Positions 8,857 through 16,023 of a stretch of 16,090 nt of DNA are shown in pieces (the first letter of the stretch is position 1; every line of letters begins with the position of its first letter). A program made the translations under genes and the position numbers. Source of the DNA: Paracoccaceae bacterium (GTDB lineage Bacteria; Pseudomonadota; Alphaproteobacteria; Rhodobacterales; Rhodobacteraceae). The DNA is taken from positions 1 through 16,090 of the forward strand of contig SKUV01000231.1 in the NCBI GenBank assembly GCA_007129775.1, read 5' to 3'. The notes beneath the pieces were generated by a model. The model had not been told where the DNA came from. It did no database searches and worked only from the letters and a program-made list of their open reading frames with translations.

Positions 8857-9363
8857 ATGACACGCGGGTTCGGTATAGGCGGGGCGCTGGCCCTTGTTGC
8901 GCTTCTGGCGGCCTGTTCCACGGGACCGCTGGCGCCGCAGTCCACTGTCACGGCGCTGGAGGCCGGGCCGGAGACCCCGCGCCCCGCAGCCCGACCGGGC
9001 GGCACCAGCACGGCGGCCCGCATCGTGCCGCAGGGGGTGCGCACGGCCGATGCCTTCGACACCACCACACAGGCCGAGCGGGTGGCGGCGCTGGCCCCGC
9101 CGGCGCGACAGGGCCGCGATCTGGGCACGACCATTGCCTCGCTCGGTGCGCCGGGGGAGCCGGGTTTCTGGCTGCGCACACCGCTGGTCAGCGCGCCGGT
9201 GCAGGGACGGGTGAGCCACGCGCCCAGCGGGGCCTCGCTCGCGGTGGAATTACGGCCCAGCGGCGGCGCGCAAGGTTCCGGCAGCCAGTTGTCTCTGCCG
9301 GCCTTCCGGGCGATGGACCTGCCGCTGACAAGCCTGCCCGAATTGCGCGTCACGACGGACTGA
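8857..9363 (+). CDS. Conserved hypothetical lipoprotein
   Basis: A 168-residue predicted lipoprotein of unknown function. The N-terminus MTRGFGIGGALALVALLAAC carries a lipobox (LLAAC) with the lipidated cysteine at C20. After it comes a Pro/Ala/Thr-rich linker to about residue 55, then a compact conserved-looking part with TTTQAERVAAL, LGTTIASLG, EPGFWLRTPLVSAPVQGRV and a C-terminal LTSLPELRVTTD. I recall similar short lipoproteins in Rhodobacteraceae, some carrying the unhelpful name D-galactarate dehydratase; nothing here resembles that enzyme. In-frame ATGs at 8845 and 8824 are alternatives, but the one at 8857 gives the cleanest signal peptide. No strong ribosome-binding site is visible. 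It is divergent from moaA and ends 10 bases from the convergent AlkD-like gene. Confidence 0.82.
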   Translation: MTRGFGIGGALALVALLAACSTGPLAPQSTVTALEAGPETPRPAARPGGTSTAARIVPQGVRTADAFDTTTQAERVAALAPPARQGRDLGTTIASLGAPGEPGFWLRTPLVSAPVQGRVSHAPSGASLAVELRPSGGAQGSGSQLSLPAFRAMDLPLTSLPELRVTTD

Positions 9364-9373
9364 GCTTCCCCGC

Positions 9374-10066
9374 TCAACCCTCAGCGGTTTCGGGCAGGTA
9401 TTTCGACGCCTCGCGCCGGGCAAAGGGTTTCATCGCTCTACCATGCTCGACCAGAAAGGCGCGCACCCGCGCCGGGTCGCGTTTGGACAGGTCGCGCAGC
9501 CACCATGCGACGGCCTTCTGGATGAACCATTCCGGATCGGCGACATAGCCAGCCGCCCAGCCCAGCACCCGTTCGCGCGCCGCAAGCTCCGCGCGGTCGG
9601 GGTGTTTCAGCCGGGTCCACGGCAGGGTGATCACCAGCGCCGCGCGGCGCGTCCACAACGCGTGCGCTCCGGTCCAGCCTTCCACCTCATCCAGCCTCGC
9701 AGGCCGGGCCACCACCCGTTTCTGCCCCGCCATCATCGCGTGATCGGCAATGGCCCAACTGTCGAAATCGGGCACCCAGCCCGCGATCAACGCCCAGACC
9801 GCCCCGTCGTCGCGGATGCGCGCCTGTGTCAGGAGCTTGGCCGCGGCGATGCGGGCCTCGTAAATGTCGGTCTGCCAGAGCGCCTGCGCCAGGTCCACGC
9901 GCGCCGGCAGATCAAGTGCGCGGCGCCAGTCCCGCGTCATCGTGTCGAGCACGCCGTTGGGCACGCCCAGATAGCGCCGCGGCATCTTGTGATAGGCCGC
10001 CATCCCCTCCGCCCGACCGGGCTCCGCCGCTGCCGTCATCGCGGCAAGCGCGGCCTCGGGCATCAT
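9374..10066 (-). CDS. AlkD-like DNA alkylation repair glycosylase
   Basis: The 230-residue protein resembles the AlkD/AlkC HEAT-repeat DNA glycosylases (DNA alkylation repair family), which excise bulky or positively charged alkylpurines without flipping the base. Length is typical. Motifs include YHKMPRRYLGVPN near the N-terminus and W104-x3-D108 in FDSWAIADH, which corresponds to W109 and D113 of Bacillus cereus AlkD. WTRRAALV (R140/R141) corresponds to R148. FIQKAVAWWLRDLSKRDP (W188/W189) corresponds to W187. Correspondence is by motif, not computed alignment. The ATG at 10066 overlaps the glmS stop in an ATGA junction, so it is probably translationally coupled to glmS as the last gene of a glmU-glmS operon. 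A second Met codon follows directly. Confidence 0.88.
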   Translation of the reverse strand: MMPEAALAAMTAAAEPGRAEGMAAYHKMPRRYLGVPNGVLDTMTRDWRRALDLPARVDLAQALWQTDIYEARIAAAKLLTQARIRDDGAVWALIAGWVPDFDSWAIADHAMMAGQKRVVARPARLDEVEGWTGAHALWTRRAALVITLPWTRLKHPDRAELAARERVLGWAAGYVADPEWFIQKAVAWWLRDLSKRDPARVRAFLVEHGRAMKPFARREASKYLPETAEG

Positions 10067-11883
10067 TCCACCGTTACCGATTTCGCGAGGTTGCGCGGCT
10101 GGTCCACATCGGTCCCCTTGGCCACCGCCGCGTGATAGGCCAGCAGCTGCGCCGGCACCGCATAGACGATGGGCGCGATCAGATCGGGGACCTCGGGCAT
10201 GGCCAGCGATTGCCAGACCTCGCCCCCCGCCTCCGCCAGCCCGGCGCTGTCCGAGATCAGCAGAACCCGGCCGTGCCGCGCGATCACCTCCTGCATGTTC
10301 GACACGGTCTTGCCGAAAAGCCCGTCCCGGAGTGCCAGAACCACCACCGGCACATGCTGGTCGATCAGCGCGATGGGGCCGTGCTTCAATTCGCCCGCAG
10401 CATAGCCCTCGGCGTGGATATAGCTGATTTCCTTGAGCTTCAGCGCCCCCTCCAGCGCCAGCGGGTATAGCGGCCCGCGGCCCAGAAAGAGCACGTCGCG
10501 CGCCTCGGCCAGCTCGGCGGCGGCGCGCTGGATCGGCTCGTCGAGCGACATCGCCGCATGCATCAGCCCCGGCAGGGCCCGCAGCGCCTGCAGATGGCCC
10601 GCCAGCGCCTCGGGTGTGATCCGCCCGCGATCCAGCCCGGCCCGCAGCGCCAGCAGCGCCAGCACCAGAAGCTGCGCGGTAAAGGCCTTTGTGGAGGCCA
10701 CGCCGATCTCGGCCCCTGCGCGGATCGGCAGGGCCACGTCGCTTTCCCGCGCGATGCTGGAGGTCGGCACATTGACGACCGAGACCACCTGCGCCACCCG
10801 CTCCTGCACGTGGCGCAGCGCGGCGAGCGTGTCGGCGGTTTCGCCCGACTGGCTGACGAAGACCGCCACGCCCGCCGGCGACAGCGGCGCGTCGCGATAG
10901 CGGAATTCCGAGGCGATATCGGTCTCGCACGGAAGCCCCGCCAGCGATTCGAACCAGTATTTCGCCACCTGGCAGGCGTAATGCGCCGTGCCGCAGGCCA
11001 CCAGCGTCAGCCGGTCGCAGGCGGTGAAATCCACCGCCTCGGGCAGGACGATGCCGCCTTCGGCCTCGGGCAGGTAATGGGCCAGCGCATCGGCCAGCAC
11101 GCGGGGCTGTTCGGCGATTTCCTTGGCCATGAAATGCTTGAAGCCGGCCTTTTCGACCCGCGTCGCCTCGACCTCGATCCGGGCCAGCGGCCGGTTGGCA
11201 CGGCGGCCGGAGGCGTCGAAAATCTCGGCGCCGGCGCGGGTGATCCGGGCGCGGTCGCCCTCTTCGAGATAGGTGATCCGGTCGGTCAGCGGGGCGAGCG
11301 CGATAGCGTCGGAGCCCAGATACATCTCGCCCTCACCCTGCCCTATGGCAAGCGGAGAGCCCTTGCGCGCGGCGATCATCAGATTGTCTTCGCCCTCGAA
11401 CAGGAAGGCCAGTGCAAAGGCGCCCTCCAGTTGTGACAGCGTCGCCTCCACCGCCTCCATCGGGCCGAGACCCCGGCCAAGGTGCCGCTCGGCCAGCAGC
11501 GCGATCACCTCGGTATCGGTTTCCGATGCGCCGGTGATGCGGTCGGCGCGCAACTCGGCGCGCAGTCTGCGGAAATTCTCGATGATCCCGTTGTGGACCA
11601 CGGCCACGCGGCCGGCGCGATGGGGATGGGCATTGGCCACGCTGGGCGCGCCATGGGTGGCCCAGCGGGTGTGGCCAATGCCTGCGCGCCCGGGCAGCGG
11701 CGCGTGCACCAGCAGGTCCGACAGGTTGACCAGCTTGCCCACCGCACGCCGCCGGTCGAGCTGGCCGCCGTTCACCGTGGCGATGCCGGCGCTGTCATAA
11801 CCGCGGTATTCCAGCCGGCGCAGCGTTTCGAGGATGACGGGGGCCACCTCGTTGCGGCCGAGGATGCCGACGATGCCGCACAT
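10063..11883 (-). CDS. glmS: Glutamine--fructose-6-phosphate aminotransferase (isomerising)
   Basis: GlmS makes glucosamine-6-phosphate from fructose-6-phosphate and glutamine, the entry step to UDP-GlcNAc for peptidoglycan and lipopolysaccharide. The 606 residues compare with 609 in E. coli. The N-terminal nucleophile C2 follows the initiator Met (MCGIVGI). The glutaminase domain shows HTRWATHG (71-78), NG at 98-99 and ETDTEV (121-126). Two SIS sugar-binding domains follow, with SQSGETADT (344-352), TSSIARESD and IHAEGYAAGELKHGP (E492, H501). The C-terminal AKSVTVE with the catalytic lysine K601 is intact. The start codon shares one base with the glmU stop (TGATG), and the stop overlaps the AlkD-like start. 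No glmS riboswitch is present; the gene sits inside an operon. Confidence 0.98.
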   Translation of the reverse strand: MCGIVGILGRNEVAPVILETLRRLEYRGYDSAGIATVNGGQLDRRRAVGKLVNLSDLLVHAPLPGRAGIGHTRWATHGAPSVANAHPHRAGRVAVVHNGIIENFRRLRAELRADRITGASETDTEVIALLAERHLGRGLGPMEAVEATLSQLEGAFALAFLFEGEDNLMIAARKGSPLAIGQGEGEMYLGSDAIALAPLTDRITYLEEGDRARITRAGAEIFDASGRRANRPLARIEVEATRVEKAGFKHFMAKEIAEQPRVLADALAHYLPEAEGGIVLPEAVDFTACDRLTLVACGTAHYACQVAKYWFESLAGLPCETDIASEFRYRDAPLSPAGVAVFVSQSGETADTLAALRHVQERVAQVVSVVNVPTSSIARESDVALPIRAGAEIGVASTKAFTAQLLVLALLALRAGLDRGRITPEALAGHLQALRALPGLMHAAMSLDEPIQRAAAELAEARDVLFLGRGPLYPLALEGALKLKEISYIHAEGYAAGELKHGPIALIDQHVPVVVLALRDGLFGKTVSNMQEVIARHGRVLLISDSAGLAEAGGEVWQSLAMPEVPDLIAPIVYAVPAQLLAYHAAVAKGTDVDQPRNLAKSVTVE

Positions 11884-13229
11884 CAGCCCGCACTCCGCCC
11901 GCGGGCCGCGCGCAGCCGCTCTAGCAGGCGCAGCGCGAGCCCCGGCTTGGTCACCTGCCGCGCCCGCGCGATGGCGAGCGCCCCGTCCGGGACATCGGCG
12001 GTCACGACCGAGCCGCTGCCCGTCATCGCATCCGCACCCAGCCGGACCGGTGCCACCAGCATCGTGTTGGACCCGACGAAGGCATTCGCGCCGATCTCGG
12101 TCCGGTGCTTGGAGACGCCGTCATAATTGCAGGTGATCGTGCCGGCGCCGATATTGGCGCCCTCGCCCACATGGGCATCGCCGATATAGGACAGGTGGTT
12201 GATCTTCGCGCCCTCGTCCAGCACCGCGTTCTTGATCTCCACGAAATTGCCCACGCGAGCGTGTTCGGCGATCTCGGCCCCCGGGCGCAGCCGGGCGAAG
12301 GGGCCGATGATCGCGCCGCGGCTGATATGGCAGCCCTCCAGATGGCAAAAGGCGCGCACTTCGGCGCCGGTCTCGATTGTGACACCGGGGCCGAAGACCA
12401 CATTCGGGCCGATCACCGCATCGCGCCCGATCCATGTGTCCAGCGCGAAAAAAATCGTCTCGGGCGCGATCAGCGTGGCGCCACCGTCCAGCGCCTCGGC
12501 CCGGGCGCGAGCCTGAAAGGTGGCCTCGGCCGCGGCCAGTTCGGCGCGGGTGTTTATCCCGAGGGTCTCGGCCTCGTTGCAGCGCACGACCCCGGCAGAA
12601 AGCCCCTCGGCCCGGGCAATCGCCACGATGTCGGTCAGGTAGTATTCGCCCTTGGCATTGGCGTTGCCCACCGCCGCTGCGAGCCGCATCAGCACGGCCG
12701 CATCGGCGCAGACAACGCCGGAATTGCACAGCCGTATCGCGAGCTCCTCGTCGGTCGCGTCGCGCGCCTCGACGATCCGCTCCAGCATGTCGTCGGCCAT
12801 GACAAGACGGCCGTAAAGGCCGGGGTCGGCGGCCTCGAACCCCAGCACGACGATATCGTGGCGCGTGCGGGCGTCGGCCATGGCGCGCAGGGTCTCGGGG
12901 CGGATGAAGGGGGTGTCGGCATAAAGCACGATCGCATCGCCCGAAAAGCCCTCGAGCCGGGGCGCGGCGGTCAAGACCGCATGGGCGGTGCCAAGCTGCT
13001 CTGTCTGTTCGGCGATGGCGGCTTCGGGCAGAAAACCGGTGACAGCGCGCGCCACCGCCGCGCCGCCGTGCCCGGTGACGACGACGCAGGCGGACGGCTC
13101 CAGCGCCAGCCCCGCCTGCAGCGCGTGATGCACGAGCGGTGCGCCGCCGAGGCGGTGCAGCACCTTCGGGATGTCTGAATTCATCCGGCTGCCCTGACCG
13201 GCGGCGAGGACAATGAGCGCAATTGACAT
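11883..13229 (-). CDS. glmU: Bifunctional GlcN-1-P acetyltransferase / GlcNAc-1-P uridyltransferase
   Basis: GlmU carries out the last two steps to UDP-GlcNAc. Residues 1-~225 are the uridyltransferase domain, with LAAGQGSRM (8-16), K22 in PKVLH, QTEQLGTAHAV (75-85), Y-A-D105 for metal binding, and NSGV around 169-172. A linker leads to the left-handed beta-helix acetyltransferase domain (from ~250), a run of imperfect hexapeptide repeats such as IGPNVVFGPGVTI. The catalytic histidine H345 (NHLSYIGDAHVGEG) corresponds to E. coli H363. The 448 residues compare with 456 in E. coli. AAAGGTAGA just before the ATG is a fair ribosome-binding site. It heads the glmU-glmS-AlkD-like operon and is divergent from nuoA. 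The UDP-GlcNAc product links it functionally to glmS, but no glmM is present. Confidence 0.97.
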   Translation of the reverse strand: MSIALIVLAAGQGSRMNSDIPKVLHRLGGAPLVHHALQAGLALEPSACVVVTGHGGAAVARAVTGFLPEAAIAEQTEQLGTAHAVLTAAPRLEGFSGDAIVLYADTPFIRPETLRAMADARTRHDIVVLGFEAADPGLYGRLVMADDMLERIVEARDATDEELAIRLCNSGVVCADAAVLMRLAAAVGNANAKGEYYLTDIVAIARAEGLSAGVVRCNEAETLGINTRAELAAAEATFQARARAEALDGGATLIAPETIFFALDTWIGRDAVIGPNVVFGPGVTIETGAEVRAFCHLEGCHISRGAIIGPFARLRPGAEIAEHARVGNFVEIKNAVLDEGAKINHLSYIGDAHVGEGANIGAGTITCNYDGVSKHRTEIGANAFVGSNTMLVAPVRLGADAMTGSGSVVTADVPDGALAIARARQVTKPGLALRLLERLRAARGRSAG

Positions 13230-13394
13230 GCTCTACCTTTCGGATCGGGGCGGCCGTTATCGTATGCGCCCGTTTTAGCGAAGGCGCCGCGCTCTGCAAG
13301 CGGCGTTCCGGACGACATGCGGAAAGTTGCTGTCGTATTCCCGGAGGGCGGGTGATTCTGCGCTGCAGCGTGCGGCGCCATCGGCATGTGCGCT

Positions 13395-13408
13395 TTGATC
13401 AGTGTCAA
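13395..13408. promoter_or_regulatory. FNR/FnrL-type binding site
   Basis: TTGAT-CAGT-GTCAA matches the FNR-family consensus TTGAT-N4-ATCAA with one mismatch, and combines the half-sites of FNR (TTGAT) and of Dnr/Nnr-like members (GTCAA). Its centre lies about 150 bp upstream of the predicted nuo start and about 136 bp from the possible glmU start, so the controlled promoter is unclear. FnrL is the oxygen-sensing regulator of this type in Rhodobacterales; which family member binds is inference. Confidence 0.55.
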
Positions 13409-13415
13409 ACGCTCT

Positions 13416-13451
13416 GGCCCTGTCGGAGGCCCTGTCGGAGGCCCTGTCGGA
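13416..13451 (+). repeat. Perfect triple 12-bp tandem repeat
   Basis: GGCCCTGTCGGA occurs three times without mismatch at 13416-13427, 13428-13439 and 13440-13451. A partial copy, CCCTGTCGG, recurs around 13521-13529 inside the spacer of the predicted nuo promoter. The array begins 7 bases after the FNR-type site and ends 1 base before the hairpin. Confidence 0.9.
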
Positions 13452-13452
13452 C

Positions 13453-13478
13453 CGGGGGGCCGGATGCGCGGCCCCCCG
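13453..13478. repeat. Perfect 10-bp GC inverted repeat (hairpin)
   Basis: CGGGGGGCCG at 13453-13462 pairs perfectly with CGGCCCCCCG at 13469-13478 around a 6-base loop. In the rightward direction TCTTTTCT follows about ten bases later, too far for a standard terminator, and no gene runs into it from the left. It could be a cruciform, a protein site or an intrinsic stop for upstream-initiated transcripts. Confidence 0.8.
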
Positions 13479-13516
13479 CAGCGTCGCTCTTTTCTGCCCT
13501 GCGGCGCTGCGTTCGG

Positions 13517-13545
13517 TTGACCCTGTCGGGGCGCGCGAGTATCTG
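13517..13545 (+). promoter_or_regulatory. Sigma70-type promoter of the nuo operon
   Basis: TTGACC (13517-13522) and TATCTG (13540-13545) are separated by exactly 17 bases. Transcription would begin near 13552 with a leader of about 40 bases before the nuoA GTG. It is among the best hexamer pairs in the window. Confidence 0.6.
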
Positions 13546-13590
13546 TGCCGAAAGGGAACGCGCGACAACGCGCCAGAGAAAGGGCCGCGA

Positions 13591-13956
13591 GTGGAAACGC
13601 TGCTGAGCAATTACCTCCCCATCCTGATCTTCCTCGGGCTGGCCGTGGCGCTCGGGCTGGTGCTGCTGCTGTCGGCGATCGTGATCGCCGTGCGCAACCC
13701 GGACCCGGAGAAGGTTTCGGCCTATGAATGCGGCTTCAACGCTTTCGACGATGCGCGGATGAAATTCGACGTGCGGTTCTACCTCGTCGCCATCCTGTTC
13801 ATCATCTTCGATCTGGAGGTCGCGTTCCTGTTTCCCTGGGCGGTCGCCTTTGGCGAAATCTCGATGCTCGGCTTCTGGTCGATGATGTTGTTCCTGCTCG
13901 TGCTGACGGTGGGCTTTGCCTATGAGTGGAAGAAGGGGGCGCTCGAATGGGAGTGA
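13591..13956 (+). CDS. nuoA: NADH-quinone oxidoreductase subunit A
   Basis: NuoA is a small membrane subunit of respiratory complex I, next to the quinone-entry region. The 121 residues are normal. Three membrane segments are visible at about 8-30, 65-83 and 91-112. The conserved loop between the first two includes YECGFNAFDDARMKFDVRFYL, of which the cysteine in YECG is the reactive residue known from the mitochondrial ND3 loop. IIFDLEVAFLFPWA is the family hallmark. The start is GTG at 13591, chosen for length and for AAAGGG about eight bases upstream; in-frame starts further upstream add low-complexity sequence. First gene of the nuo operon; its end overlaps nuoB by 10 bases. Confidence 0.96.
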   Translation: METLLSNYLPILIFLGLAVALGLVLLLSAIVIAVRNPDPEKVSAYECGFNAFDDARMKFDVRFYLVAILFIIFDLEVAFLFPWAVAFGEISMLGFWSMMLFLLVLTVGFAYEWKKGALEWE

Positions 13957-14480
13957 TGACAGGTGCCAACACCGCAGGCCCCGATCGCGAGGTCGCGACC
14001 CAGACCCTGAACCGCGAGTTGCAGGACAAGGGCTTTCTTCTGACAGCGACCGAGGATGTGATCAACTGGGCGCGCAACGGCTCGCTGCACTGGATGACCT
14101 TCGGCCTCGCCTGCTGCGCGGTCGAGATGATGCACACCGCCATGCCGCGCTATGACATGGAGCGCTTCGGCACCGCGCCGCGCGCAAGCCCGCGCCAGTC
14201 GGACCTGATGATCGTCGCCGGCACGCTCACCAACAAGATGGCGCCCGCTCTGCGCAAGGTCTATGACCAGATGCCCGAGCCGCGCTACGTGATCTCCATG
14301 GGCTCCTGCGCCAACGGGGGCGGCTATTACCATTACAGCTATTCGGTGGTGCGCGGCTGCGACCGGATCGTGCCGGTGGACATCTACGTGCCCGGCTGCC
14401 CGCCTACGGCCGAGGCGCTGCTTTACGGCATCCTGCAGTTGCAGCGCAAGATTCGCCGCACCGGCACGCTGGTCCGGTAA
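13947..14480 (+). CDS. nuoB: NADH-quinone oxidoreductase subunit B (cluster N2)
   Basis: NuoB carries the terminal Fe-S cluster N2, which passes electrons to ubiquinone in complex I. From the ATG at 13947 it has 177 residues. The four N2 ligands are present: adjacent C56-C57 (GLACCAVEM), C121 (MGSCANGGG) and C151 (VPGCPP). The rest is highly conserved, with RYDMERFGTAPR and LMIVAGTLTNKMAPALR. The start overlaps nuoA by 10 bases and has AAGGGGG about six bases upstream. An ATG at 13956, in a TGATG junction with the nuoA stop, is a possible alternative that would remove three residues. Confidence 0.97.
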   Translation: MGVMTGANTAGPDREVATQTLNRELQDKGFLLTATEDVINWARNGSLHWMTFGLACCAVEMMHTAMPRYDMERFGTAPRASPRQSDLMIVAGTLTNKMAPALRKVYDQMPEPRYVISMGSCANGGGYYHYSYSVVRGCDRIVPVDIYVPGCPPTAEALLYGILQLQRKIRRTGTLVR

Positions 14481-14491
14481 GGAGAGCGCCC

Positions 14492-15124
14492 ATGTCCGAA
14501 GCCCTGCAGGAACTGGCCGAGCATATCGCGCATCGCCGTCCGGAACCCTATGTCGCCCACCATATCGCCCATGGCGAACTGACCGTGGAGGTGACCTTGA
14601 GCGGGGTGGTGGATTTCATCCGCTTCCTGCGCGCGGACGAGGCCTGCAACTTCACCACGCTGGTCGACATCACCGCCATCGACCACCCGGAGCGCGCGCG
14701 GCGCTTCGATGTGGTCTATCACTTCCTGTCGATGTGGCGGAATCATCGCATCCGGCTCAAGGTCGCCGTGCGCGAAGACGAGATGGTACCTACGATCTCC
14801 GATCTGCACCCCTCCGCCAACTGGTTCGAGCGCGAGGTCTTCGACATGTTCGGCATTCTTTTCGCCGGCCATCCGGACTTGCGCCGCATCCTGACCGATT
14901 ACGGCTTTCGCGGCCATCCGCTGCGCAAGGATTTTCCCACCACCGGCTACACCGAGGTGCGCTACGACGAGGTGCGCAAGCGCGTTGTCTACGAGCCGGT
15001 GAAGCTGGTGCAGGAATACCGGCAATTCGATTTCATGTCGCCCTGGGAAGGAGCCGAATACATCCTGCCGGGTGACGACAAGGCCGATGGCAAGGCCGGC
15101 GACAAGCCCGCGGGCGCGGCCTGA
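14492..15124 (+). CDS. nuoC: NADH-quinone oxidoreductase subunit C
   Basis: NuoC is the 30-kDa-type peripheral-arm subunit of complex I that packs against NuoD. The 210 residues include the family signature around ANWFEREVFDMFGILFAGHP and RRILTDYGFRGHPLRKDFP. The C-terminus ends in a charged, low-complexity tail (GDDKADGKAGDKPAGAA). A GGAGAG ribosome-binding site lies six to eleven bases before the ATG. It is separate from nuoD here, not fused as in E. coli, and instead of nuoD a sulfotransferase gene follows after a single base. Confidence 0.97.
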   Translation: MSEALQELAEHIAHRRPEPYVAHHIAHGELTVEVTLSGVVDFIRFLRADEACNFTTLVDITAIDHPERARRFDVVYHFLSMWRNHRIRLKVAVREDEMVPTISDLHPSANWFEREVFDMFGILFAGHPDLRRILTDYGFRGHPLRKDFPTTGYTEVRYDEVRKRVVYEPVKLVQEYRQFDFMSPWEGAEYILPGDDKADGKAGDKPAGAA

Positions 15125-15125
15125 C

Positions 15126-16022
15126 ATGGCCGGGCCGGGCACAGACAGGCCCGCCCTGATGTTCGGGTTGGGGGCCACGCGGGCCGGCACAAGCTGGCTC
15201 AGCCGGTATCTGACCGATCACCCCGATTGCCACATGCGAGAGATCAAGGAAGCCCATTACTTCGACACGCTGGATCGCGGTAATTTCAACTGGCGCATCA
15301 AGCAGCTGGAGGCGCATCGCAACCGCCTGGTCGCCCGGCGCGAGGGCACCGACGATCCCGCCCGCCGCGCCCGCATCGGGCGCAACATCGCCGCCCATGA
15401 CGAATTGATCGCCATCTTCGCGGCCAGGCGCGCGGATCACGACGCCTATCTGGCCTATCTGCACGCCAATGCTGGCGATGCCCGTGTGGTGGGCGAGATC
15501 ACGCCCGCCTACGCCCTGCTCGATGCCGACTGGCTGCGGCTGATGCGCGGCCTCGCGCCGGTGGTGCGTTTCGTCTACATCCTGCGCGAACCGGTGGCGC
15601 GGCTCTGGTCCAACATCCGCCAGACCCTGCCCTCGCGCCCCGGCGCCAAGTCCGACCCGGAAGGCACGGCGCTTGCGATGTTCGACGCATGGCTGCGCGG
15701 CGAGGAGCGCGAGATCGACCTGCGCTGCGATTATGCAGCCGCGCTCGACCGGATCACGCAGGCCATCCCGGAGCAGGAGCGGCTGCTGCTTTACTACGAG
15801 CATCTGTTCACCTCCGAGACGGTGGCGCGGATCTGCGCCTTTCTGGGCATCCGGCCGATGCCCGCCGATACGGAGACCCGCGTCTTCGCGGCCGAATCTA
15901 TCGCGCTCGATCCCGCGCGGCTGCGCGCGGCGCGCGACCGACTTGCGCCGCAATATTCCCATGTCCGCGACAGGCTCGGCAACTTGCCGCCGGCCTGGAC
16001 GGCCCGGCTGAACGAGGTTTGA
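15126..16022 (+). CDS. PAPS-dependent sulfotransferase-family protein within the nuo operon
   Basis: A 298-residue member of the sulfotransferase superfamily, which transfers sulfate from PAPS to hydroxyl or amino groups. The 5'-phosphosulfate-binding loop is residues 14-25 (GLGATRAGTSWL). KEAHYFD (41-47) and VGEITPAY (122-129) follow the pattern of carbohydrate and tyrosyl-protein sulfotransferases (KEP.FF, GE.(S/T)P.Y). The 3'-phosphate-binding block is FVYILREPVARLWSNIR, with R154 and S162. YYEHLF and FLGI near residues 220-240 are also typical. No signal peptide or membrane segment is seen, so it should be cytoplasmic. It starts one base after the nuoC stop and ends one base before nuoD, with no clear ribosome-binding site, which implies translational coupling. 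Substrate is unknown; a role in complex I is neither shown nor excluded. Confidence 0.88.
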   Translation: MAGPGTDRPALMFGLGATRAGTSWLSRYLTDHPDCHMREIKEAHYFDTLDRGNFNWRIKQLEAHRNRLVARREGTDDPARRARIGRNIAAHDELIAIFAARRADHDAYLAYLHANAGDARVVGEITPAYALLDADWLRLMRGLAPVVRFVYILREPVARLWSNIRQTLPSRPGAKSDPEGTALAMFDAWLRGEEREIDLRCDYAAALDRITQAIPEQERLLLYYEHLFTSETVARICAFLGIRPMPADTETRVFAAESIALDPARLRAARDRLAPQYSHVRDRLGNLPPAWTARLNEV

Positions 16023-16023
16023 G

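Larger units (their letters stand above)
13230..13590. promoter_or_regulatory. Divergent regulatory region, glmU operon / nuo operon
   Basis: These 361 bases hold no credible gene; open frames in it are low-complexity. From left to right it carries a weak glmU promoter candidate on the minus strand (TTGCAG at 13294-13299 and TAAAAC at 13272-13277, 16 bases apart), an FNR-type palindrome, three 12-bp tandem repeats, a perfect 10-bp GC hairpin and a good rightward promoter before nuoA. The main elements are listed as separate entries. Confidence 0.7.

Noticed and set aside
10067..10930. Extension of the AlkD-like frame upstream into glmS
   Set aside because: That part is the alternate frame of glmS, and its translation is Gly/Arg/Ala-rich shadow sequence. 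The start at 10066 gives a full-length family member.
13402..13590. N-terminal extension of NuoA, or a small protein with LSEALSEALSD
   Set aside because: The frame runs through the tandem repeats, hairpin and promoter. NuoA is full length from the GTG at 13591 with its own ribosome-binding site.
15072..15125. Upstream start of the sulfotransferase overlapping nuoC
   Set aside because: The added 18 residues overlap the NuoC tail and precede the nucleotide-binding loop unusually far. The ATG at 15126 fits the one-base operon spacing.
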